Source of the DNA: Chitinophagales bacterium
GTDB taxonomy: Bacteria; Bacteroidota; Bacteroidia; Chitinophagales; CAIOSU01
Direction of reading: 5' to 3'
DNA: 64,000 nucleotides
NCBI GenBank assembly: GCA_018401955.1
Contig: JAGYJT010000006.1
Span: 36,702-100,701, forward strand
Under the pieces are notes generated by a model. The model did not search any database, had not been told where the DNA came from, and saw only the letters and a list, made by a program, of their open reading frames with translations. Below are positions 17,870 to 27,691 of the stretch, piece after piece (the first letter of the stretch is position 1; each line of letters starts with the position of its first letter). The translations under genes were made by a program, and so were the position numbers.

Positions 17870-19714
17870 TTAATATACCAGCACCTTTTTACGAGAAATT
17901 GCTTTGCCGTTGATAGTTGTTAGTAGATACATGCCAGTACCTGTGCTAATTGGCAAGGTTAGCGTGTTACATACATTGCAACTGGCAACTACTTTGCCTG
18001 TAATATCGGTAACCGTTACATCAGTATGAGTTGAGAGGTTAATGGCGTTCCCTGCTTTTACTGGGTTAGGATAGAAGCTTACCTCATTGGTAGGTTCCAT
18101 AACTTCATTTAAGCCAACATACAAAGCACCTTTGTATCGGTGGCTCGAAAACCAGAACCAGTCGGGGTTATTGGTTACAAAGGCAACCAATTCCTGTGTT
18201 TGAAATTGTTGATAGGTTAGCGTTCTGCTCCAAACATCCGTTACTCCATCAATCCAAAGGATATCGGTATAATTATTAGAGTCTAATGATAGGGTTACAG
18301 CACTAGAATCTGGCGAGAAGCTGATATTTATGTAAGGCCTTAAATCATCAAACGGTAGTTGATTGTCAAAATATGGATAAAAACGATAGGTTAGGAACGA
18401 GTAATCTTGATTGATGGCAAACACCATGGTGTTGCTGTTATCCCAAACCCCCAACTTGGGCACACCATTGTCATTTGACAAATCAAAATTAGTGGAACCG
18501 ATGTTGCCAAAAGAGAGGGCGTTGTTAATTTCTGATATTGAGCTAGCATAGCGGTTTTGTAGCATAACCCCGCCGTTACCCATGGCAGTACTTTGCCCAA
18601 GCACATCATATAATCCCTTGCGAGTGGTTCTGATTGAATCGCCTGAAGATTGTATAAATACCTTGTAGCCGGTGTTAGGTTTTGCCCTACAGCCTCCATT
18701 ATCCCATAATGATTTTACCAAGGTGTCTTTATTGGCATACAAGTATTGAAGGTCGTGGGCTGTATTTACCCAAACCGAATCATCGGATTGATGGCCCAAA
18801 TGATTTGATTTGCTCAATACTTGCACGCTACTGGTTACCCATTTGGTACCATTAAAAGTTGCCGTAATTTCAAATTCTGAATCGGTATTACGGTTAAATA
18901 TGCCAATTTTCACAGTGTCTACTGCTGTTTGTATGGCTGCAATAGAATTTGGGTGGTAAAAATCGATAATATTATTGTCAAACGTATCTAGTGTGGTGTA
19001 GCTGCAAGTAGATTGGGGTGTGCCAGCCGGGCTTATGCCCCAAGCAGGGTCTGCAGCACTCCAATAAAAATTTGTATTGTGATTAGCTGATACCCAGTTA
19101 ACGGTAGGGTACGTAACGCCACCAGTTTGTTGGCTTCCAAGGAATGCATATCCCAGGTTGTTGGGCATTACATAAAACTCGTGTGGGTTGCCTATGCCAA
19201 AGGTATCAATTACCTCAAAATTTCTATCGCATACATAACCAACTACAGGTTTAATGCTGTAGTCTCGTATTTCGGCCCAAGTAAAAAGTTCTTCCTCTGG
19301 CCAATATCTAAAATTCCAAATAGGAAAATTTGACCCATCGGGTACTAAACGAAACGCAGCGGGTATCTTTTCATATACATCATATAGTACCATCATTTGC
19401 TCAAGTACAAATGGAGAGCTAGCAGCCCAAAGGCCATACCTTACTTTGGTTTGTGCTATCGCCTGGTCGTTATAGTTTATTTGAAACGGAAATATAACAC
19501 TGTTAGAGTCTTCTACAAGCGGTGCATAGATAGTTTGGGCATAAACTTGCGCATTTAAGCATACTGCTATCACTAGCATTATAACGTACTTGACGCAATT
19601 ATCTATAAAACTATTTTTGGCGCAAGGCGATGAGAAAATGCTTAGGCTAGTTGATAATGTTACATACGCTTTTGCCAAAGGGTTTTGGTACAAAAGCAAC
19701 ATTTGTTTTCCCAT
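17870..19714 (-). CDS. secreted protein with C-terminal T9SS type A sorting domain
   Basis: C-terminus FYPNPVKAGNAINLSTHTDVTVTDITGKVV...MYLLTTINGKAISRKKVLVY. Confidence 0.75.
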   Translation of the reverse strand: MGKQMLLLYQNPLAKAYVTLSTSLSIFSSPCAKNSFIDNCVKYVIMLVIAVCLNAQVYAQTIYAPLVEDSNSVIFPFQINYNDQAIAQTKVRYGLWAASSPFVLEQMMVLYDVYEKIPAAFRLVPDGSNFPIWNFRYWPEEELFTWAEIRDYSIKPVVGYVCDRNFEVIDTFGIGNPHEFYVMPNNLGYAFLGSQQTGGVTYPTVNWVSANHNTNFYWSAADPAWGISPAGTPQSTCSYTTLDTFDNNIIDFYHPNSIAAIQTAVDTVKIGIFNRNTDSEFEITATFNGTKWVTSSVQVLSKSNHLGHQSDDSVWVNTAHDLQYLYANKDTLVKSLWDNGGCRAKPNTGYKVFIQSSGDSIRTTRKGLYDVLGQSTAMGNGGVMLQNRYASSISEINNALSFGNIGSTNFDLSNDNGVPKLGVWDNSNTMVFAINQDYSFLTYRFYPYFDNQLPFDDLRPYINISFSPDSSAVTLSLDSNNYTDILWIDGVTDVWSRTLTYQQFQTQELVAFVTNNPDWFWFSSHRYKGALYVGLNEVMEPTNEVSFYPNPVKAGNAINLSTHTDVTVTDITGKVVASCNVCNTLTLPISTGTGMYLLTTINGKAISRKKVLVY

Positions 19715-19950
19715 AGTAGATAATAATGAGTCAAAGGTACGCAGCCCAAGGAAATATGGCCTGAAAACTCATTAAATTTTGATTAAAATAACCAGGGTTA
19801 ACTGTCTGAAATTCAGTAATTTAGGTTGCAGTTTGTGCTTTAAAATAGACAGTCATAACGTATCAAAATAATCAGCATAATCATATTGGTGATTTGCAAT
19901 GCGGTATGATTGTATAAAATAGCCGTTGCATAGCTATTAGTTAAACGGTG

Positions 19951-20547
19951 CTACTGGTCTCTTTGTACCCAACCTTCATAAATGCCATCCATAGTCTCAG
20001 TAGATAGTTGTGGAGCATGGTAAAGCCCTGTTTCAATACGTTGGCGCATTACCTCAAACACACTCACAGCACATGCTACCGAAATATTGAGGCTCTGCAC
20101 CATGCCCTGCATCGGGATAATGAAATTGCCATCGGCATACTCCAATATTTCAGCTGATAAGCCTAAACGCTCGTTGCCAAACAACAAAGCTACCGAGCCG
20201 GTTAAGTTTAGGTTATATAAACTAACGGCATCTTGGCTTAGGTGGGTAGCATAGACCTTATCGTACTTAGCCTTTACGGCGGTCATACAATCGGCAATGT
20301 TTTCAAAAGTATGTAGGTCAACCCACTTTTTTGCGCCAGCAGAGCTACGTTTACCCAATTTAGTAATGGGCGGGGTAAGGGTGTTAACCACATATACCTC
20401 CATAATACCCACGGCATCGCAACTGCGCATTACAGCCGATAGGTTGTGCGGGTCGTGAACGTCTTCGAGCACAACGGTAACATTTGGTTGCCGTTGCGAC
20501 AAAACTTTCCGCATTTTTTGTTGTCTTATACTTAGTGTATCATCCAT
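19951..20547 (-). CDS. TrmH/SpoU family RNA methyltransferase
   Basis: VVLEDVHDPHNLSAVMRSCDAVG, LLFGNERLGLS, IPMQGMVQSLNISVACAV. Confidence 0.9.
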   Translation of the reverse strand: MDDTLSIRQQKMRKVLSQRQPNVTVVLEDVHDPHNLSAVMRSCDAVGIMEVYVVNTLTPPITKLGKRSSAGAKKWVDLHTFENIADCMTAVKAKYDKVYATHLSQDAVSLYNLNLTGSVALLFGNERLGLSAEILEYADGNFIIPMQGMVQSLNISVACAVSVFEVMRQRIETGLYHAPQLSTETMDGIYEGWVQRDQ

Positions 20548-20596
20548 TCGTTTGTAAAACTAAACAGAATGGTATCTTTATAAAAACTTTTCCACT

Positions 20597-23281
20597 ATGT
20601 TACGTAAGCTTCTATTAGGCTTTTTAATTTTTATCGTGTTGTTGGTAGGTGCTTTAGCCGCAGTGCCGTTTATTTTTAAGGACCAATTGCTGGCGTTTGC
20701 CAAAACCCAGATAAACACATATCTCACCGCCACGGTCGATTTTGATGAGTTTGGTGTCTCGGTTTTCAAAGATTTTCCTAACATCAGTCTCACCCTAGGT
20801 GATGTATCGGTAATTAACGGCGCCCCTTTTGAGGGCGATACCTTAGCGGGTATAAAAGACGTTACTGTTAGCCTCGACATAATGAGCGTTATCAAAGGCG
20901 ACCAATATGTTATCCGTAACGTGGCGCTTACCCAACCGCGCATAAAGGTTAAGGTGTTAAAAGACGGCACGGCCAACTATGACATAATGAAACCTAGCGA
21001 TGCGGCTGATACCACTAGCGGCGGTGCTACCCCGGCCATCGAAATAAATGGTTACAGCATTACCAAAGGCTATATTTTATATGACGATAAGGCAGGGGAT
21101 ATGTATGCGGAGATTGTTGACCTAGACCATAAGGGTAGCGGCGATTTTGCACAAGATATTGTTGACCTTTCAACCACTACCAGCATTAAAGCCCTAACCG
21201 TGAAGACCGGTGGTGTGGCCTACCTGAGCAAAGCCGAACTGGAAGCAAAGCTTGACCTGAACCTTGATTTGCCGAACAGCAAATATACTTTTAAAGAAAA
21301 CACCGTAAGGCTTAACCAATTGGAGCTGGCCTTCAACGGCTGGTTGCAATTGCTTGCAAATGAGGCTATGGATTTGGATGTGAGCTTTGATGCCAAGAAA
21401 ACAGAGTTTAAGAACATCCTTTCGCTGTTGCCGGCCATATATGCCAAAGATTTTGAGCAAGTGCAAACCAGCGGTAGCTTGGTGCTGCGTGGCTATGCCA
21501 AAGGCAAATTGGAAGGTGAAAGCTATCCAGCCTTTGCCTTGGAATTGGGTGTAGACAATGCCAGTTTCAAATACCCAGATTTGCCTGTTGGGGTAAGTGC
21601 TATAAACATTGATGCCAGCGTAAAATCGCCGGGCGGTAGTTTGGATAGAACGGTAGTTGATGTGCCAAAGTTTGATTTTGTAGCAGGTACCGATCCGTTT
21701 AAAATGAAGATAAATGTGCGTACCCCAATTTCAGACCCTAATATTGATGCTAGCCTAAAGGGCAAAATCAATTTGGATAACGTAAAGAACTTTTACCCAA
21801 TGGCGCAGGGCGAAAGCCTATCTGGCCTATTGGATATGGATGTAACGGCTGAGGGTAGGCTTAGTGCCATTGAGGCAGAGAAGTATCAAAACTTTGATGC
21901 CCAGGGTAGTATTGCCATTACCAATTTGAGGTATGCTAGCCCTGACGTGCCTAAGCCCGTATCGGTTGATGCACTTAACATGACCTTTACGCCGCAAGTG
22001 GTAACCTTGGATAAGTTGGTTGCTAAAATTGGCAGAAGTGATATTGATGCGGTTGGCAGGCTCGATAATTTACTAAATTACCTATTTGCCGGTGAGGTGC
22101 TTAAAGGTAGCCTAACCTTAAACTCGAAGTTGTTGGATTTGAACGAGTTTATGACCGAGGAAACTACTACCACAACCACCACTACCACCGACGGTGACGG
22201 CAGCACCAGCACTACTATGGAAACTACCGGTGCCGATGTGCCCGATGATTTAGATTTTACCCTAAACGCAACAATGGCCAGGGTTATTTATGATAACATC
22301 GAGATTAAGGGTGCTAGTGCCAAATTTACGGTAAAGAACGAAACGGTAACCATTACTGATTTGAAAGCCAATATTTTGGATGGGGCTCTGGCTCTTGATG
22401 GTACTTACTCCACTTACCAGACCGAAAGGCCAGCGCTTGACTTCAAGTTTAAATTTATGAACGTTGATGTGCAGCAGGCGTTCAAAACCTTCAATTCGGT
22501 GCAGCAAATTATGCCTATTGCCGACCAGATAAGTGGCAAGTTTAGTACCCAGTTTGATATGAAGGGCTTTTTGGGCGACGATTTATCGCCTGACTTAAAT
22601 ACCTTATTGGGCGAGGGTACTGTTGAGTTGACCAATGCAAAGCTTACTGGTAGTGATGTACTGAATAATTTGGCGGATAAATTTAAGTTGCCACAATTAA
22701 AGTCGATTGATATACCTAAGTCTTGGACCATTGTGAAACTGGTAAATGGTAAGATTTTTGTTGAGCCGTTTGACTTTAAGTACCAAGATATAGCCATGAC
22801 TATTGCCGGTTCGCACAGCCTGTTAAACGTGATGGACTACGGTGTACTGATGGATGTGCCGAGCAACAAAATGGGCCCAGCCAAAGGTATGGTTGATGGT
22901 TTATTAGCCCAATCGCCAATACCGGGTATTACACCAACCTCGTTGCCAGATATGTTGCGCTTTAAGGTTGGTATAACGGGTGATATGGCGAAACCAAAGA
23001 TTGATGTAAAGCTACTAGGCTCCGGCGGTTCTACCAGTCCGGTTAAAGATTTGGTAAACGACCAGGTGGATAAGGTTAAGGAAGAGTTTGACAAACAAAA
23101 GGACGAGGCCATTAAACAAGCAGAGGATGCCAAGCGTAAAGCTGAAGAAGAAGCCCAAAGGCAGCTTGATGAGGCTAAGCGCAAAGCCGACGAAGCTAAA
23201 AAGAAAGCCGAAGAAGAGGCTAAAAAGAAGGCTAAGGAAGAGGCTGATAAGCTAAAAGATAAGATTAAGACGCCTTGGTAA
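20597..23281 (+). CDS. AsmA-like protein with Lys/Glu/Ala-rich C-terminal tail
   Basis: N-terminal TM then AsmA-like repeats; tail KQAEDAKRKAEEEAQRQLDEAKRKADEAKKKAEEE. Confidence 0.8.
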   Translation: MLRKLLLGFLIFIVLLVGALAAVPFIFKDQLLAFAKTQINTYLTATVDFDEFGVSVFKDFPNISLTLGDVSVINGAPFEGDTLAGIKDVTVSLDIMSVIKGDQYVIRNVALTQPRIKVKVLKDGTANYDIMKPSDAADTTSGGATPAIEINGYSITKGYILYDDKAGDMYAEIVDLDHKGSGDFAQDIVDLSTTTSIKALTVKTGGVAYLSKAELEAKLDLNLDLPNSKYTFKENTVRLNQLELAFNGWLQLLANEAMDLDVSFDAKKTEFKNILSLLPAIYAKDFEQVQTSGSLVLRGYAKGKLEGESYPAFALELGVDNASFKYPDLPVGVSAINIDASVKSPGGSLDRTVVDVPKFDFVAGTDPFKMKINVRTPISDPNIDASLKGKINLDNVKNFYPMAQGESLSGLLDMDVTAEGRLSAIEAEKYQNFDAQGSIAITNLRYASPDVPKPVSVDALNMTFTPQVVTLDKLVAKIGRSDIDAVGRLDNLLNYLFAGEVLKGSLTLNSKLLDLNEFMTEETTTTTTTTTDGDGSTSTTMETTGADVPDDLDFTLNATMARVIYDNIEIKGASAKFTVKNETVTITDLKANILDGALALDGTYSTYQTERPALDFKFKFMNVDVQQAFKTFNSVQQIMPIADQISGKFSTQFDMKGFLGDDLSPDLNTLLGEGTVELTNAKLTGSDVLNNLADKFKLPQLKSIDIPKSWTIVKLVNGKIFVEPFDFKYQDIAMTIAGSHSLLNVMDYGVLMDVPSNKMGPAKGMVDGLLAQSPIPGITPTSLPDMLRFKVGITGDMAKPKIDVKLLGSGGSTSPVKDLVNDQVDKVKEEFDKQKDEAIKQAEDAKRKAEEEAQRQLDEAKRKADEAKKKAEEEAKKKAKEEADKLKDKIKTPW

Positions 23282-23292
23282 AGGCTGGTTTT

Positions 23293-23468
23293 CCGTCATA
23301 GCTGAGGAAGGAAATGCTGTAGCAACCGACTGACGAAGTAACTATTCTTACTGCTTTTGCACAGAATGCCATCTGGTCGTGAGCACCTTTCATCGACTCA
23401 GGGGATTGCTTCAAGTCCTTGTTGGCCTGGAGTTTAGCTAGGTTTAGTGTGGACTTTCGCAATGACGG
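23293..23468. repeat. ~176-bp dispersed-type element with inverted ends (ccgtcatagctgagg...ctttcgcaatgacgg)
   Basis: Ends resemble CCGTCATTGCG/CGCAATGACGG; internal gctgtagcaacc and gggattgcttc words. Confidence 0.6.
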
Positions 23469-23479
23469 TGTGTTAAAAT

Positions 23480-23516
23480 TAAAAATGCCCCCGCGGATTC
23501 GTGGGGGCATTTTTTA
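23480..23516. terminator. terminator hairpin aaaaatgcccccgcggattcgtgggggcatttttt
   Basis: GC-rich inverted repeat with A- and T-runs; potentially bidirectional. Confidence 0.8.
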
Positions 23517-23549
23517 TAATGTTTGCTGAGTTAAATCAGCTTAATATGC

Positions 23550-23786
23550 TTATTGAAAAAGGAAGGCAAAAATATACTGGTGCTGCCAATCGCCGAAGTG
23601 AATATTGTATGATGCAAAGCTTGGGTATTCGGCAAGTATAGCTTTGGTAATGGCTATACTCCAGCTACCCAAAACGGCCAGCATAATGAATATGTAAGTG
23701 GGTGTTTGTTTCAAATGTTTTTTCATCGCATTGTGGTTTACCCTTACTAAACGATTAAATATACCAAATAGTTGCCTTGCTATCAA
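23550..23786 (-). CDS. small hypothetical membrane protein
   Basis: 78-aa ORF with a TM helix, adjacent to phnW. Confidence 0.35.
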   Translation of the reverse strand: MIARQLFGIFNRLVRVNHNAMKKHLKQTPTYIFIMLAVLGSWSIAITKAILAEYPSFASYNIHFGDWQHQYIFAFLFQ

Positions 23787-23787
23787 A

Positions 23788-24918
23788 TTACCCTTTCAAA
23801 TTTACACCCATTTCCAACAAAACATCTTGAATGGCAGCTAATAAACCACGAATGTCAACCTCGGTTATGTGGCCTATGTTGCCAATACGGAAACAATCTA
23901 CTTGACTCAATTTGCCTGGGTAGATAACGTAATCCATATTGTTCAACAGCTCATAAAATCGTTTGAAATCGAAATTGGGGTCGGTTGGGTACAAAAATGA
24001 GCTGATGATGTAACCTTGTTTCTCTGGTGCTAAATATTCTTTAAAACCCAGTTCGCGCATGCCAGCAACCAACAAGTTGTAGTTAGCTTGGTAGCGGGCA
24101 CTGCGGCCAGCCACACTACCTTCGGCGGTATGTTCTTTTATAGCTTGCGCAAAAGCCAATATGGTATGCGTAGGTGGTGTAAAACGGAACTGGCCATTTT
24201 GCTCCAAACCTTCCCACTGAGCGTATAAATCTAGGCTTAGGCTGCGGGCATTGCCTTTGCAGGCATCCAATGCATCCTTTTTGATGATAGAGAAACTAAA
24301 GCCTGGCACACCCTCAATACACTTGTTAGAAGACGAAACCAAGAAATCTATTTGGTAATCGGTAATGTTGGTAGGCACCGCACCAAAGCTGCTCATGGCA
24401 TCTACAATATAGTTTTTGCCATATTTTTTCACCACCTCGCCAATGGCCTTTATCGGGTTGAAAATACCGCTAGTAGTTTCGCAATGCACCACCACGGCGT
24501 GGGTAATACCTGGGTTTTGTGCAAGGGTGCTATCTATCTCTTCTAAAGACGGATATTCATCTTCGGCATATTTTAGTACCGTTTTGGTTATGCCGTGTAC
24601 ATCGGCCATTTTGGCTATACGATCGCCATAAGCACCATTGATGATAACCAACAGGTGCCCGCCAACCTTGGGCAATGCAGATGATATAACCGATTCGACA
24701 CCAAAAGTGCCCGAGCCCTGCATCAACACCGACTCATAACCTTGGGCTTGGCTTACCTCACCCATTTCTAGCAAAGCATTACGCACTTGCTTTACGGTAT
24801 TAATAAACTCAATATCGCGAGAACCTAGGTCGCGAAGCATCGCCTGCTTTACAGTCATGCTGGTGGTAAGCGGACCAGGGGTAAATAGTAATTTATCTTT
24901 GGTAAGAGTGTTTTCCAT
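23788..24918 (-). CDS. phnW: 2-aminoethylphosphonate--pyruvate transaminase
   Basis: LLFTPGPLTTSMTVKQAMLRDLGSRDIEF, VDAMSSFGAVP, SSSNKCIEGVPGFSF. Confidence 0.9.
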   Translation of the reverse strand: MENTLTKDKLLFTPGPLTTSMTVKQAMLRDLGSRDIEFINTVKQVRNALLEMGEVSQAQGYESVLMQGSGTFGVESVISSALPKVGGHLLVIINGAYGDRIAKMADVHGITKTVLKYAEDEYPSLEEIDSTLAQNPGITHAVVVHCETTSGIFNPIKAIGEVVKKYGKNYIVDAMSSFGAVPTNITDYQIDFLVSSSNKCIEGVPGFSFSIIKKDALDACKGNARSLSLDLYAQWEGLEQNGQFRFTPPTHTILAFAQAIKEHTAEGSVAGRSARYQANYNLLVAGMRELGFKEYLAPEKQGYIISSFLYPTDPNFDFKRFYELLNNMDYVIYPGKLSQVDCFRIGNIGHITEVDIRGLLAAIQDVLLEMGVNLKG

Positions 24919-24972
24919 TGTGTTTGGTTGATTAGTTGATTGGTTAATTAGTTATTGGTTAATTCGTTAAAA

Positions 24973-25671
24973 CTAATCTACCAATACACCAGCAACCAAC
25001 GCAGGCACTTCATTGATGCTATTCAGTATGTGTGTGTGGGGGTGTGCCTCTAGTTCGGCACGGGTACATGCACCGCTCAACACGCCAATGTTAAAGCTGG
25101 TATTGCTGTTGTGCCCTTCGTTTAGGTCGGCAGGGGTATCGCCAACTTTGGCAACCGCCTTAGGGTCGGTAATACCGAATGCGGCCATGGCTTTTTGTAT
25201 CATGTGGGCAGCTGGGCGGCCTTGTGGCACCTCGTCGCTGGCTACGCTAATGTCAATTAAGCCATCACGTTCCCAACCAAGGCGCTCAATAATGGTATCT
25301 ATAATATCACGGCTAAAACCGCTATCAATAGCCACTTTAATACCAGCAGCCTTTAGTGCACGAAAAACATCACTAGCGCCGTCAATTTCCTTCACTCGAG
25401 GGTCGTTTTTGTAAAAATTGATCGTTTCTGCTAAAAATACATCATGCAGCTCGTTTACATATTCATCGGTAATGGTGCTGTGGTCGGTCAATTTGCTTTC
25501 CAACACCAAACGGATAGCCAAAGGCTTTTGTAGTCCCATTACGGCATTAATATCGTCGCGGGTTATGGGCAAGCCAGTGCTTTTAAGGGCAGCTTGAAAG
25601 CAAATATTTACATCATCATTGTCATGTACGGTAGTACCGGCCATGTCGAACATTACCATTTGAATTTTCAT
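24973..25671 (-). CDS. phosphonatase-like HAD hydrolase (PhnX-like)
   Basis: MVMFDMAGTTVHDND, VMGLQKPLAIRLVLES, KVGDTPADLNEG; directly downstream of phnW. Confidence 0.8.
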   Translation of the reverse strand: MKIQMVMFDMAGTTVHDNDDVNICFQAALKSTGLPITRDDINAVMGLQKPLAIRLVLESKLTDHSTITDEYVNELHDVFLAETINFYKNDPRVKEIDGASDVFRALKAAGIKVAIDSGFSRDIIDTIIERLGWERDGLIDISVASDEVPQGRPAAHMIQKAMAAFGITDPKAVAKVGDTPADLNEGHNSNTSFNIGVLSGACTRAELEAHPHTHILNSINEVPALVAGVLVD

Positions 25672-25892
25672 GTTAGAGGAGGGTTTGTTTGTTGTACTGC
25701 AAAGATAAGTAGTCCATAGTCGATTGCCCATCCTTGAAGGGAAAAATAATGAACACTTAATAGTAATTACCCACATGCCAAGTGATTTAACATTTTTTAT
25801 TTCAAATTTCTCATTTAGGTAAAACCTAATTTTTGTTTTTTGAAGTCTTGTGTCTTGAGTCTTGTGTCTAAAAATGATTAATTTTGCACTCA

Positions 25893-27680
25893 ATGGAGCA
25901 ATATGTGGTATCGGCGCGAAAGTATCGCCCGAGGAAGTTTGAAGAAGTAGTAGGGCAGGAGGGTGTAACCAACACGCTCAAGAATGCTATACGCAGTGGG
26001 CACTTGGCCCATGCGCTGCTATTCTGTGGTCCGCGTGGGGTGGGCAAAACAACCTGTGCCCGTATTTTGGCACAGATGATTAACTCTAGCCAGGAAGTTG
26101 ATAGTTTTGACCCGAAGAGCGAAAAAGCCCTCGACGAAAGCTTTAACGTATATGAGCTGGATGCGGCCTCTAACAACTCCGTTGACGATATACGAGCCCT
26201 GGTAGACCAAGTGCGCATACCACCACAGGGTGCTAAATACAAAGTATACATCATCGATGAGGTGCACATGCTCTCTACGGCCGCTTTCAATGCGTTCCTT
26301 AAAACGCTTGAAGAGCCACCTGGTTATGCCATATTTATATTAGCTACTACCGAGAAGCATAAGATTATACCGACCATCCTTTCCCGTTGTCAGATTTACG
26401 ATTTCAATCGTATTACCATTGACGATACGGTAAACCACTTGGAAGGTATTTGCCAAACCGAAGGCATCACTGCCGACCCCAATGCCTTGCACATCATCGC
26501 CCAAAAGGCTGATGGTGCTCTAAGAGATGCACTTTCGCTGTTTGATAGGTTGGTTGATTATGGTACCAAGCAACTTACTTACGAGAGTGTATTGGTAAAC
26601 CTGAATATTCTCGACTACGATTACTATTTCCGCATAACCGACCAATTGCTTACGCAAGATTTCTCGGGCTTGATGCTGAGCTTTGATGAGATTGTGCGCA
26701 AAGGTTTTGAAGGCGATATGTTTATAGGTGGCTTGGCTGACCATTTCCGTAACCTAATGGTGGCCCGCGACCCAGAAACGATAAAAGTGCTAGAGGTTAG
26801 TGGAGACTTAAAAGACCGCTACCAGCAGCAGGCCGTGCTAATACCAATGGGCTTTTTGATTAATGCCCTTAACCTAGCGGCCCAATGCGAGGTGAGTTTT
26901 AAAACCAGCCGCAATAAACGGTTGCATGTAGAGTTGGCACTGATGAAAATGTGCTACTTGCCAGCGGCCATGCAACTCGCCTCAAGCGGCGAGGCCACAA
27001 AAAAAAACTCTAGTAACGAACAGGTAGCAGCGCACCAAGCTGTACAAAAGCCTGCAAGTCAGCCACAAACAAATAGCCCCCCATCGTTGGCTAATAAGCC
27101 AGCGATTGATGAGGCTAGTAAACCCGCTACGCCAGCTGAGCAACCCGCATCGCTAGAGCAGCAGGTTGCCCCAACCCCGGTAAAAAAGATGCCGGCCGCG
27201 GGTAGTGGCACAGGCAGTATGATGGGCGGTATTACCGGGTTTAGTTTATCGGCTGCAAAGCCCACAAAGCCAGTAGTTGCTAAGCAAGATGAGGAAGAGG
27301 AAAATGTTCCGCTAGATGTAATTGATGAAGCCAAACTTGCAGAGGCTTGGAAGGCTTTTGCTGCTCAATCGCAAGATTTGATGCGCGGTTTGCTTGACCG
27401 CAGTATGTGCAAGTTGGATGAAGGAAAAGTAAAAGTGGTGGTTGGCACTACCGTGGGTAGAGACTTGTTTGAGCCGGAGCGCACTGCTTTTCGAGAGTTT
27501 TTGCAAGCACAATTGGGATTGCAGCGTGTGGCTGTTGAGGTAGAGATAGACAAGAGTTTGGCTGAATCAAATGCACCACGAAAAGCTTTCTCCAGCAAAG
27601 AAAAACTAATGCAAATGGCAGAAAAGAATCCTGCTATATTGAAATTAAAAGATAACTTAGACTTGAAATTCGACCTATAA
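25893..27680 (+). CDS. dnaX: DNA polymerase III subunit gamma/tau
   Basis: VSARKYRPRKFEEVVGQEGVTNTLKNAI, GPRGVGKTTCARILA, VHMLSTAAFNAFLKTLEEPP. Confidence 0.95.
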   Translation: MEQYVVSARKYRPRKFEEVVGQEGVTNTLKNAIRSGHLAHALLFCGPRGVGKTTCARILAQMINSSQEVDSFDPKSEKALDESFNVYELDAASNNSVDDIRALVDQVRIPPQGAKYKVYIIDEVHMLSTAAFNAFLKTLEEPPGYAIFILATTEKHKIIPTILSRCQIYDFNRITIDDTVNHLEGICQTEGITADPNALHIIAQKADGALRDALSLFDRLVDYGTKQLTYESVLVNLNILDYDYYFRITDQLLTQDFSGLMLSFDEIVRKGFEGDMFIGGLADHFRNLMVARDPETIKVLEVSGDLKDRYQQQAVLIPMGFLINALNLAAQCEVSFKTSRNKRLHVELALMKMCYLPAAMQLASSGEATKKNSSNEQVAAHQAVQKPASQPQTNSPPSLANKPAIDEASKPATPAEQPASLEQQVAPTPVKKMPAAGSGTGSMMGGITGFSLSAAKPTKPVVAKQDEEEENVPLDVIDEAKLAEAWKAFAAQSQDLMRGLLDRSMCKLDEGKVKVVVGTTVGRDLFEPERTAFREFLQAQLGLQRVAVEVEIDKSLAESNAPRKAFSSKEKLMQMAEKNPAILKLKDNLDLKFDL

Positions 27681-27691
27681 TACTACCCTAT

